Shown: positions 1 through 5,171 of the stretch, piece by piece
Position numbering within the stretch: position 1 is the stretch's first letter
Layout of the letters: the number at the start of each line of letters is the position of its first letter
Assembly: GCA_015492355.1 (NCBI GenBank)
Contig: WGFF01000063.1
Location: forward strand, 1 to 7,092
From: Deltaproteobacteria bacterium
Lineage (GTDB): Bacteria > Desulfobacterota > GWC2-55-46 > S146-73
Reading direction: 5' to 3'
Length of the DNA stretch: 7,092 nt
Program-made: the position numbers and the translations under genes
The notes under the pieces: model-generated
What the model saw: only the letters and a program-made list of their open reading frames with translations
What the model was told of the DNA's origin: nothing
Databases searched by the model: none

Positions 1-155
1 AATATAGATTCACCAAATCCAATCGGGTTCTTTTTTACAAAAATATCTATTGGATAAATAACAAGCACGGCTATTACAAAAATATTTCCAAATGCCAGCC
101 CGTACCACATCAATACAAGATACCCAAGCTTTATGCTATATTTTTTATGTTCCAT
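1..155 (-). CDS. N-terminal part of an unidentified membrane protein (runs off the window)
   Basis: The first 51 codons of a minus-strand gene are present and its 3' part lies beyond base 1. The protein starts MEHKKYSIKLGYLV and has a long hydrophobic stretch at about residues 11-40, ending in YPIDIF and then a basic KK. This fits one or two membrane-spanning segments with a short charged cytoplasmic start. I chose the ATG at 155 because AGGG lies seven bases upstream. A second in-frame ATG at 161 sits almost on that AGGG and is less likely. The segment is clearly more AT-rich than the genes from 1326 onward. The IS1595-like element ends about 38 bases upstream, so the native promoter may have been displaced or replaced. 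I do not recognise the family. That it is a real gene is likely from the start signal and hydrophobic pattern, but its function is unknown. Confidence 0.6.
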   Translation of the reverse strand, partial: MEHKKYSIKLGYLVLMWYGLAFGNIFVIAVLVIYPIDIFVKKNPIGFGESI

Positions 156-192
156 AGACATACCCTGGAGATATATTTTGGTGATTGTAGAA

Positions 193-204
193 GATTTGCC
201 ACCA
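193..204 (+). repeat. Left terminal inverted repeat of the IS
   Basis: GATTTGCCACCA matches the reverse complement of 1173-1184 at 12 of 12 bases. It lies 15 bases before the proposed transposase start codon at 220. This pairing is the main evidence for the element's left boundary. Confidence 0.65.
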
Positions 205-219
205 TAATAGGATGGTGGT

Positions 220-1080
220 ATGGACATAAAATCATTTGAAGTTATTGTAAAATCTGAGAAATCTACAAAATGATTTTTCGTAAAAGCATGTTGGAAAAAT
301 TACCTCCACCTCTGTATAGCTTGTAAAGCACGGAAAGTTTGCAGAATCAGACGTTCCAGGTACAGATGTAGAGACTGTGGTTACGAGTTTCCTGACTTCA
401 CCAGTAGATGGATTAATAAACTCAATATCTCCTACAGAGACTGGCTCTGGATCATAAAACTCTTTGAATTCGAGCTCTCTGCAAGAAAGATTGCTCAACA
501 AGTAGGACTCAGTTATCCAACAGTCCTTAAAGCTGTCAATATCATCAGTAAGGTCATAGTAGCCCATAGTAGCGAAGCAGAGGAGCTTCTCTGTGGAGAG
601 ATAGAGATGGACGAGGCCTACTTTGGGGGTAAAAGAAAAGGTAAACGTGGGAGAGGAGCGGCTGGAAAAATCCCTGTTTTTGGCATACTTGAGCGTAATG
701 GAGTTGTTAAGGTCGAGGTACTCAAGAAGGTTACGACAGACACCATAATGAACCTTACGATAAAGACCGTAAGGCGAGGGAGTACAGTATATACAGACAG
801 GTACCAGTGCTATGATGCATTGATGTTCTGTGGATACCGTCATGTAAAGATAGACCACAAGAGATACTTTGCGAGGGGCAAAGTGTATATCAATGGGGTA
901 GAAGGTTTTTGGAGTTTTGCGAAGGAACGTCTTATCAAGTTTCATGGCATCTCCAGGGAGAAGTTTCCTCTTTATATGAAAGAGATGGAGTTTAGATATA
1001 ATAACAGACATAGACCAATATTCACGAGGTCTGCCAGGATGCCCCACCCTGTGGGTGGGGATGAATGGCAGGTCTCGTAA
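220..1080 (+). pseudogene. IS1595-family transposase with an in-frame TGA at codon 18
   Basis: This is the IS1595/ISXO2-type DDE transposase that would move the surrounding element. Reading from the ATG at 220 (AGGA seven bases upstream) gives 286 residues with one TGA at 271-273. The frame is intact on both sides: a zinc ribbon with C-x2-C pairs (HLCIAC and YRCRDCG, about residues 36-57), a helix-turn-helix-like segment ARKIAQQVGLSYPTV (about 92-106), and the catalytic core with D131 in MDEAYFGGKRKG, D193 in YTDRYQCYD, and the N225/E228/K235 region in INGVEGFWSFAKERL, followed by FRYNNRHR. No ATG, GTG or TTG occurs in frame between 274 and 607. Restarting at 607 would begin one residue before the first catalytic Asp and lose the DNA-binding half. 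TGA ends several neighbouring genes here, so it is a true stop. A CGA-to-TGA change would account for it. The C-terminus after PIF is unusual and is encoded by the 1024-1078 hairpin. Sequencing error is the main alternative. Confidence 0.82.
1024..1078. repeat. 55-nt long stem-loop overlapping the transposase 3' end
   Basis: The sequence folds almost completely on itself. The outer arms are ACGAGGTCTGCCA (1024-1036) and TGGCAGGTCTCGT (1066-1078), 13 pairs of which two are G-T. A symmetric five-by-five internal loop follows (1037-1041 and 1061-1065), then a perfect 8-bp stem CCCCACCC (1042-1049) and GGGTGGGG (1053-1060) around a TGT loop. It encodes the last 18 or so transposase residues, and its final T is the first base of the TAA stop. 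No T-run follows, so it is not an ordinary intrinsic terminator. It may be a small palindromic repeat that landed in the gene, or a structure of the IS itself. Confidence 0.7.
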
Positions 1081-1172
1081 AAATAGGGGTGGCTCTACCC
1101 TTTGAAAGCCGGGTTCAGGTTAATCTCCAACAGGACAGGGGCTTTTGGGGGTTTCAAGGGGTGCCCCTCCTT

Positions 1173-1184
1173 TGGTGGCAAATC
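1173..1184 (-). repeat. Right terminal inverted repeat of the IS
   Basis: TGGTGGCAAATC is the exact reverse complement of 193-204 and sets the right end of the element. Between the transposase stop (1080) and this repeat there is about 90 bp without a gene, holding a small AGGGG-TG-CCCCT palindrome at 1157-1168. Confidence 0.65.
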
Positions 1185-1198
1185 ATTTATAATTACCA

Positions 1199-1233
1199 AT
1201 AAAAAAGCCCTGCCATTTATCGAGGACAGGGCT
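1199..1233 (-). terminator. Rho-independent terminator of the M23 peptidase operon
   Basis: On the minus strand, AGCCCTGTC (1233-1225) pairs with GGCAGGGCT (1214-1206), nine pairs including one G-T, around a 10-nt loop. Six T residues follow (1206-1201). This is a standard intrinsic terminator, 92 bases beyond the M23 stop at 1326. It would also shield the left-hand genes from read-through of this operon. Confidence 0.85.
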
Positions 1234-1263
1234 CTCCTTGCGTGACCTATATAACATGACAAA

Positions 1264-1306
1264 CCTTCCACCCACAGGAAAGGGCGGGTTATTCTGGCAG
1301 GACTCT
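1264..1306 (-). repeat. Degenerate relative of the 1024-1078 hairpin in the M23 3' untranslated region
   Basis: Read on the minus strand, this stretch has TCCTGCCAG, then CCGCCC and GGGTGG arms that can pair, with the 11-base string CCTGTGGGTGG in the middle. The plus strand at 1026-1060 carries the same order of blocks (TCTGCCAG, CCCCACCC, CCTGTGGGTGG). The two copies are opposite in orientation, and similarity fades outside about 37 bases. This one lies outside the IS, between the M23 stop and its terminator. Confidence 0.45.
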
Positions 1307-1325
1307 AAGGGAGCCTTTCCAGTGG

Positions 1326-2231
1326 TCAGTTGAGGATATATCTTGTGGGGTTTACGCTCACTCCGTTTACAGCGACCTCATAGTGGAGATGAGGACCTGT
1401 GGACCTGCCGGTGTTACCCATTGCTGCTATCTTGTCCCCCCTCTTTACCTTCTGTCCCACCTTCACGAATATCTCGGAAAGATGCCCGTAGGTAGTCCTG
1501 ATGCCGTAGCCATGGTCTATTATCAGCATCTTTCCCAGATATCTGTCCCTGCTCACCTTTATGACCACTCCATCACCAGGGGCGATTATGGGTGTACCTA
1601 CACGGTTTGCTATATCAATACCCCTGTGCATCTGCGGGAGTCCTGTAAAGGGTGATATCCTCTTTCCGTACCGCGATGTAACCCATCCGCGTGTGGGCCA
1701 GATGGATGGTGTAGATGCAAGAAGGGAGGACTGCTTGAGCAGATACCCGTGGAGCTCCGCAAAACTCTTCTCCTGCTCCTCCACCTCTGTCTTCAACTGC
1801 TCAAGATTGAGACGCATCTTGTGGACCAGCTGTTCCCGCTTTGAATCGAGTGAGAGGGGGTCCACTTCGTCGAGAGATGCACCACCCATGCCGAGCACAT
1901 CATCCGACTGCCCGGGCTTCTCAAGGTTTGCAATGATGCGGAGTTTTTTGTCAAAGAGCTTGAGCCTTGCTACCTGTGATTCAAGATCCTTTATCTTTGC
2001 AGAAAAGTTCTGGAGCTCTATCTTCTGGGCTGTATTCTCCTTTTTAAGGTCATTGAGCGTGGTGACCTGGAGACGCATGTTGCCGTAGTCGTACACAATG
2101 AACGAGATGCCAAGGATAAAAACAACGAGGAATGCGGTGAAGAATCTGATGAGCCTTGCTGGTATCTTTAACTGCCTTATACCGGAAGAATCATGAGGTA
2201 TGATGAGGATTGTTAAGTAACGCCTCTTCAA
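1326..2231 (-). CDS. Membrane-anchored M23 (LytM/NlpD-type) peptidoglycan endopeptidase
   Basis: This 301-residue zinc metallopeptidase is predicted to cut peptide cross-links of peptidoglycan outside the inner membrane. Residues 1-29 are cytoplasmic and basic, about 30-48 form one membrane span (FFTAFLVVFILGISFIVYDY), and two heptad-rich coiled-coil stretches follow (about 53-100 and 131-165). The M23 domain occupies about 178-301. All expected active-site residues are present: H202 and D206 in HRGID, H250 in TYGH, and H281/H283 in HLHYE. By analogy with LytM, H202, D206 and H283 bind zinc, while H250 and H281 are catalytic. The start is a TTG at 2231, preceded by GGGGAGGG with good spacing; the frame is closed upstream by a stop at 2273-2271, and no ATG serves better. 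It overlaps the possible small gene upstream by 41 bases and ends before a clear terminator. With an intact site it is probably an active cell-wall remodelling enzyme rather than a regulatory degenerate homologue. Confidence 0.92.
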   Translation of the reverse strand: MKRRYLTILIIPHDSSGIRQLKIPARLIRFFTAFLVVFILGISFIVYDYGNMRLQVTTLNDLKKENTAQKIELQNFSAKIKDLESQVARLKLFDKKLRIIANLEKPGQSDDVLGMGGASLDEVDPLSLDSKREQLVHKMRLNLEQLKTEVEEQEKSFAELHGYLLKQSSLLASTPSIWPTRGWVTSRYGKRISPFTGLPQMHRGIDIANRVGTPIIAPGDGVVIKVSRDRYLGKMLIIDHGYGIRTTYGHLSEIFVKVGQKVKRGDKIAAMGNTGRSTGPHLHYEVAVNGVSVNPTRYILN

Positions 2232-2397
2232 TGAAGCCCTCCCCTGAAAAGAAGTGGTCAGGAAGAAACCCTACCAGCAAAAAAGAAGACGTAAACAAGA
2301 CAAAAAAACAGAGAATACCTAAAAACGGACCCTTTATATCATCTCCAGGATGGAGACCCCAAAATACCTCTCTTAACCCTGCTCCGAAGATACGCAT
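2191..2397 (-). CDS. Possible small single-span membrane protein ahead of the M23 gene
   Basis: This 68-codon frame starts with ATG at 2397 and has one clear hydrophobic segment at about residues 28-46 (FLGILCFFVLFTSSFLLVGF). An acidic/amphipathic tail follows, and the last 41 bases overlap the M23 gene in another frame. GGAAGA lies directly against the start codon, which is poor spacing. The best promoter, at 2429-2401, would begin transcription almost at this ATG, so translation would have to be leaderless, or the frame is only part of the M23 leader. A real gene would be translationally coupled to the peptidase and might be an envelope partner. I recognise no family. The composition is gene-like, but the opposite strand is open too, so coding is uncertain. 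Confidence 0.4.
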   Translation of the reverse strand: MRIFGAGLREVFWGLHPGDDIKGPFLGILCFFVLFTSSFLLVGFLPDHFFSGEGFIEEALLNNPHHTS

Positions 2398-2400
2398 TCT

Positions 2401-2429
2401 TCCATAGCATAAAGAACCACTTTTGTCAA
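2401..2429 (-). promoter_or_regulatory. Predicted sigma-70 promoter for the M23 operon
   Basis: On the minus strand a perfect TTGACA (2429-2424) is followed, after 17 bases, by TATGGA (2406-2401) with an upstream TG (TGC-TATGGA, an extended -10). Transcription would begin near 2394, at or within the start codon of the 68-codon frame and about 160 bases before the M23 TTG. The -35 and spacing are strong; the -10 matches TATAAT only in its first three bases. Confidence 0.55.
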
Positions 2430-2481
2430 GACCTTATTGATCCTCATGGAATTACGTTAAAGGATTATGGAGTGGTCTTTC

Positions 2482-2497
2482 TGTGACAAAGGTCACG
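2482..2497. promoter_or_regulatory. CRP/FNR-like operator palindrome
   Basis: TGTGACAAAGGTCACG fits the CRP consensus TGTGA-N6-TCACA at 9 of 10 positions and contains a perfect GTGAC-AAAG-GTCAC inverted repeat. It lies one base beyond the stop codon of the Crp/Fnr gene and upstream of the M23 promoter. Its centre is about 95 bases ahead of the predicted transcription start, close to the spacing of distal class I CRP activator sites. The regulator encoded next to it has a CRP-like recognition helix, so it is the natural candidate ligand (inference). Confidence 0.55.
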
Positions 2498-2498
2498 A

Positions 2499-3173
2499 TT
2501 ATGATAGATAGAGGAGTATTCTATCCTTTTCTATCTTTATGTAGCCCTCCTGAGACATCTTCTTGAGAGCCCTGCTCACCACCTCCCTTGAAGAGCCTAT
2601 CATGGCTGCTATCTCCTCATGGGTGGGTCTCTCTATGGCAACCACCCTCTGGGTGCTGGCCGTCCCTTCTTCCTTTACCATGCCCATGAAGGTATGGGCT
2701 ATCCTCCCACATACATCGAGAAGGGCAAGCCCCCCTATCTTTCTTGTAGCCTCCCTGAGCCTTGCTGTAAGATAGCCGAGAAACCTTATATACACCTTGT
2801 GATGGGTACCGAGGTAGTTAAGGAAGGCATCCTTACTAACATAGAGGCATTCCACATCCTTCGTTGCCTCCACATTTGCAGACCTCGGTTTGTCATCGAG
2901 TATTGCCATCTCCCCGAACATATCACCCTCTTCGAGTATGGAAAGCACTATCTCACGCCCACCCTCTCCATAGAGACAAACCTTTGCCTTGCCAGAGAGG
3001 AGAAAATACACCGCATCCCCCACATCGCCCTCGCATATAATCTGACTCCCCTTACTCCACGTCCTGACCTCGCTCACCTTGAGGAGGTCATCGAGGTAAA
3101 AGTCCTCCAGTCCCTGGAGGAGGGAGTTGTTTGAAAGGAGTGTCTTTACCCTTTCGTAGCTCTCCTTTTTCAT
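2499..3173 (-). CDS. Crp/Fnr-family transcriptional regulator
   Basis: This 224-residue DNA-binding regulator has an N-terminal cyclic-nucleotide-binding-type beta-roll (about residues 20-125) with GDVGDAVYFLLSGKAKV and the binding-cassette signature FGEMAILDDKPRSAN. E88, R97 and S98 correspond to the residues that contact cyclic AMP in CRP, so nucleotide sensing is plausible. A long dimer helix (about 125-150) follows, then a winged helix-turn-helix (about 184-206). The recognition helix SREVVSR combines the R-E..R pattern of CRP with the E..SR of FNR. No N-terminal cysteine cluster is present, so it is not an iron-sulphur oxygen sensor of the FNR kind. The start is the ATG at 3173, which shares a base with the stop of the upstream PmbA-like gene (TGATG), a sign of coupled translation. 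A longer in-frame start at 3248 would run back inside that gene and is rejected. The nearby CRP-like palindrome at 2482-2497 suggests local control. Confidence 0.9.
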   Translation of the reverse strand: MKKESYERVKTLLSNNSLLQGLEDFYLDDLLKVSEVRTWSKGSQIICEGDVGDAVYFLLSGKAKVCLYGEGGREIVLSILEEGDMFGEMAILDDKPRSANVEATKDVECLYVSKDAFLNYLGTHHKVYIRFLGYLTARLREATRKIGGLALLDVCGRIAHTFMGMVKEEGTASTQRVVAIERPTHEEIAAMIGSSREVVSRALKKMSQEGYIKIEKDRILLYLS

Positions 3174-4507
3174 CACACCCCGCTCACTTCCATACTGCCA
3201 AGGAGAAGACTCGGTGCACCCACAGGTCCTACAAACCTCAGGTCGCATCCAACGGACTCGACCCCTGAGAACAGATCGAGCAGATTCCCTGACACAGCAA
3301 CACCACGCACAGGAAAAACCCTCCTTCCACCCTCAACCCAGTAGCCAGAGGCACCGAGGGAGAACTCCCCTGTTACAGGGTTTATTGTGTGTGCACCAAG
3401 GAATTCCGTTATAATAAGCCCTTTACCCATATCCTCAACAAGACCTTCGAGGTCTTTCTCACCCTTCTCTATATAAAAGTTAGATATACCCACCGCAGGG
3501 AATGTCCTGTAGCCAGACCTTATGGCATTGCCCGTTGAGTCCTCCCCGCTTCTCCTACCCCAGTATGTATCATAAAGATACCCCTCTACCACACCCTCCC
3601 TTACAAGAGGTGTCCTCCTCCTTGGCACCCCCTCGCCATCGAACACAGATGTAGCCCATCCACCGGGCAGGAGACCATCGTCCCACAGGTTGATGGCACT
3701 GGATACAACCCTTTTGCCCCTCTTCCCTGCAAGCATGGATTTACCCTTGAGTATATTGTCACCCAGGAAGGACCTCGAAATAGTACCCAGAAGGTCGCAC
3801 ACCACCATATTCTCGAGTACAGCAGGACACCTCACCGTGGATATCCTCCTTGCCCCGAGCATCCCCAGTGCCCTCCTTGCAGCACCTGTGCCTATCCTTT
3901 CTGGGTCTATGTCCTTTATACTGTGGGACTGCTCCATCTCAAAACCCATCTGCGAGTCCCCGTCCTCCTCACCCACTGCAAGTACACTCCCTGTGCAGAA
4001 ACTCGCCCTGTATACCCCATCCACACCATTGGAGTTCACAAGCCTCGTTGTAAGTACTTTCTCTGTGTATCCTGCCTTCCTTATCCTGGTAATCCTCTTA
4101 TCCAGCCCTCTTGCATGTGCCTCTATCTGGAGGGCAATCTCTATCTTCCTCTCCTCAGGTGTGGTTCGTACCTCTGGATCGAAGAGCCCCTCTGGTAGTT
4201 TTTCCTGTATCTTCACGGAAGGAAAGCCGAGAGATAAGTCCTCACTCACACCTTCAGCCCCTTTTATGACACCCTCCACAAGTCCTTCGAGGGCAGAGGA
4301 GGTAAGAACGCTTGAAAAGCCGTGTCCCATCCTGTTCTTCCGTATGACCCTCAGCCCCACACCACTGTTGGACCACACCTTGAAGGTATCTATCCTGCCA
4401 TCCTTTGCCTCAACGACAAGCCCCTGTGAGGAGGAAAGGAATATCTCATAAGAATCCACCCTGCCAGAGAGCAGTCCCTTTAGAATATCTATCGTCTCTT
4501 CCTCCAT
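3173..4507 (-). CDS. pmbA: PmbA/TldE-type member of the TldD/PmbA protease family
   Basis: In characterised bacteria this protein is the non-catalytic partner of TldD. The heteromeric TldD/TldE protease degrades unfolded peptides and matures microcin B17 in the cytoplasm. The 444-residue length is normal. The N-terminal half contains the SNSGVGLRVI segment (about residues 46-55), and the C-terminal signature INPVTGEFSLGASGYWVEGG is clear at about 359-378. The TldD zinc motif HExxxH is absent; the matching region reads EIALQIEAHARG, which points to the PmbA/TldE side of the family. I chose the ATG at 4507, preceded by GAGAGGA; an in-frame GTG at 4555 has no ribosome site and would nearly touch the upstream repeat. 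The stop overlaps the Crp/Fnr start by one base. No tldD partner is seen here. The link with a Crp-type gene is unusual to me. Confidence 0.87.
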   Translation of the reverse strand: MEEETIDILKGLLSGRVDSYEIFLSSSQGLVVEAKDGRIDTFKVWSNSGVGLRVIRKNRMGHGFSSVLTSSALEGLVEGVIKGAEGVSEDLSLGFPSVKIQEKLPEGLFDPEVRTTPEERKIEIALQIEAHARGLDKRITRIRKAGYTEKVLTTRLVNSNGVDGVYRASFCTGSVLAVGEEDGDSQMGFEMEQSHSIKDIDPERIGTGAARRALGMLGARRISTVRCPAVLENMVVCDLLGTISRSFLGDNILKGKSMLAGKRGKRVVSSAINLWDDGLLPGGWATSVFDGEGVPRRRTPLVREGVVEGYLYDTYWGRRSGEDSTGNAIRSGYRTFPAVGISNFYIEKGEKDLEGLVEDMGKGLIITEFLGAHTINPVTGEFSLGASGYWVEGGRRVFPVRGVAVSGNLLDLFSGVESVGCDLRFVGPVGAPSLLLGSMEVSGV

Positions 4508-4556
4508 AATCCTCTCCAGTAGATGCAAAGACCCCTGTAAAACTCTATCTATCACT

Positions 4557-4663
4557 GTTGCTTGCTTCAGGGGGTTACACCCCCTGATACCCCCAAAGAT
4601 TTACTGAGGTAGATATCTTTTTCATAAAAGCAACTGCGTTGCTTGCTTCAGGGGGTTGCACCC
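4557..4663. repeat. Copy A of a multi-hairpin (REP/BIME-like) repeat
   Basis: Two direct copies of a unit beginning GTTGCTTGCTTCAGGGGG (4557 and 4638) flank a central spacer. It contains the hairpin TCAGGGGG/CCCCCTGA (4567-4574 with 4580-4587) and the hairpin AAGCAAC-TGC-GTTGCTT (4628-4644). From 4565 to 4663 it matches copy B (6867-6964) with only three substitutions and one single-base indel, about 96% identity. It fills the gap between the acetyltransferase gene and the PmbA-like gene. On the minus strand the AAGCAAC hairpin is followed by a short TTTTAT, so it may act as a weak terminator. Confidence 0.85.
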
Positions 4664-4680
4664 TGTACCCCTGAGCCCCT

Positions 4681-5130
4681 TTACAGCTCCTTGAGCACTG
4701 CATTCTCATCACAGTTTGGAAACTTCACACACCTTATGCAATCCCCCCATATCTTCTGCGGGAGTACCTCCTTGTCAATGGACCTGAAATTCATCCTCTC
4801 GAAAAAGGATGTCTTGTAGGTGAGGGCAAATACCTTTTTAAGCCCTAAACTCCTTGCCTCCTCAAGACATGCCTCAACAAGCCTCCTTCCCACCCCCCTG
4901 CCTGCAACCCCTTCGCTCACCGCAAGGGACCTTATCTCACCCATATCCTCCCAGCATACATGGAGTGCGCATGTGCCAACGATCCTCCCATCTTCCTCGT
5001 ACACGAAGAAATCTCTTATATTGTCGTATATCTCAGAGAGTGAACGATGGAGGAGCACACCCCTTCTTGCAAAGGATTCCACAAGGTCGTATATGGTCCT
5101 CGCATCGCTCACAAGGGCTTTCCTTATCAA
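4681..5130 (-). CDS. GNAT-family N-acetyltransferase, short ArgA-like (putative N-acetylglutamate synthase)
   Basis: A 149-residue single-domain acetyl-CoA-dependent transferase. The acetyl-CoA-binding core is EIRSLAVSEG followed by GRGVGRRLVEACLEEA (about residues 65-92). The family-typical segments RSLSEIYDNIRDFFVYEEDG, CALHVCWEDMGEIRSL, VFALTYKTSFFERMNF and the cysteine-rich C-terminal DCIRCVKFPNCDE (C131, C134, C140) resemble the short ArgA-like acetyltransferases. Some of these, such as the mycobacterial one, make N-acetylglutamate for arginine synthesis. This substrate is inferred from family resemblance; no other arginine gene is present. The start is TTG at 5130 with AGGAGG four bases upstream; the nearby ATG at 5143 is out of frame. 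It lies 41 bases after recN and is probably co-transcribed with it. Copy A of the repeat follows its stop. Confidence 0.87.
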   Translation of the reverse strand: MIRKALVSDARTIYDLVESFARRGVLLHRSLSEIYDNIRDFFVYEEDGRIVGTCALHVCWEDMGEIRSLAVSEGVAGRGVGRRLVEACLEEARSLGLKKVFALTYKTSFFERMNFRSIDKEVLPQKIWGDCIRCVKFPNCDENAVLKEL

Positions 5131-5171
5131 GACGCCTCCTCATTTATGGTTATCACACTACCCTGTATCTT

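Larger units (their letters stand above)
193..1184 (+). mobile_element. IS1595-family-like insertion sequence, probably inactive
   Basis: A single transposase reading frame lies between matching 12-bp terminal inverted repeats, GATTTGCCACCA at 193-204 and its complement at 1173-1184. Similarity continues loosely inward: AGGA-GG occurs on both sides after a short gap. The resulting 992-bp length and single plus-strand transposase fit the IS1595 family. The candidate 8-bp flanks TTGTAGAA (185-192) and ATTTATAA (1185-1192) match at only 5 of 8 positions, so a clean target duplication is not visible and the outer limits may be off by a few bases. The transposase has an in-frame stop, which suggests the copy cannot move by itself. 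It sits between the M23 terminator and an AT-rich membrane gene. The left end also holds a short hairpin, CCACCAT (199-205) with ATGGTGG (212-218). Confidence 0.72.

Noticed and set aside
271..273. TGA read as selenocysteine or as a reassigned codon
   Set aside because: TGA terminates recN, the PmbA-like gene and the M23 gene here, no selenocysteine insertion hairpin was noted, and the position needs no special residue.
232..1047. 271-codon minus-strand frame opposite the transposase
   Set aside because: It mirrors the transposase frame, has no recognisable domain, and the plus strand encodes clear family motifs.
185..1192. Perfect 8-bp target-site duplication around the IS
   Set aside because: The flanks TTGTAGAA and ATTTATAA agree at only 5 of 8 positions, so it is not claimed.
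2210..2407. 65-codon plus-strand frame opposite the small membrane frame
   Set aside because: No ribosome site was identified, the composition is basic and low-complexity, and all neighbouring genes and the promoter point the other way.
2499..3173. FNR-type oxygen-sensing iron-sulphur protein
   Set aside because: The N-terminal cysteines that ligate the cluster are absent; only scattered cysteines occur.
3174..3248. Longer N-terminus for the Crp/Fnr regulator starting at 3248
   Set aside because: It would add 25 residues that lie wholly inside the PmbA-like gene and match no family N-terminus; the TGATG start at 3173 fits better.
3690..4451. 253-codon plus-strand frame inside the PmbA-like gene
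   Set aside because: It is low-complexity, Ser/Pro/Leu-rich translation typical of an antisense shadow, while the minus strand carries conserved family motifs.
4508..4555. GTG start 48 bases upstream for the PmbA-like gene
   Set aside because: It has no ribosome site and directly abuts the repeat, while the ATG at 4507 has GAGAGGA upstream.
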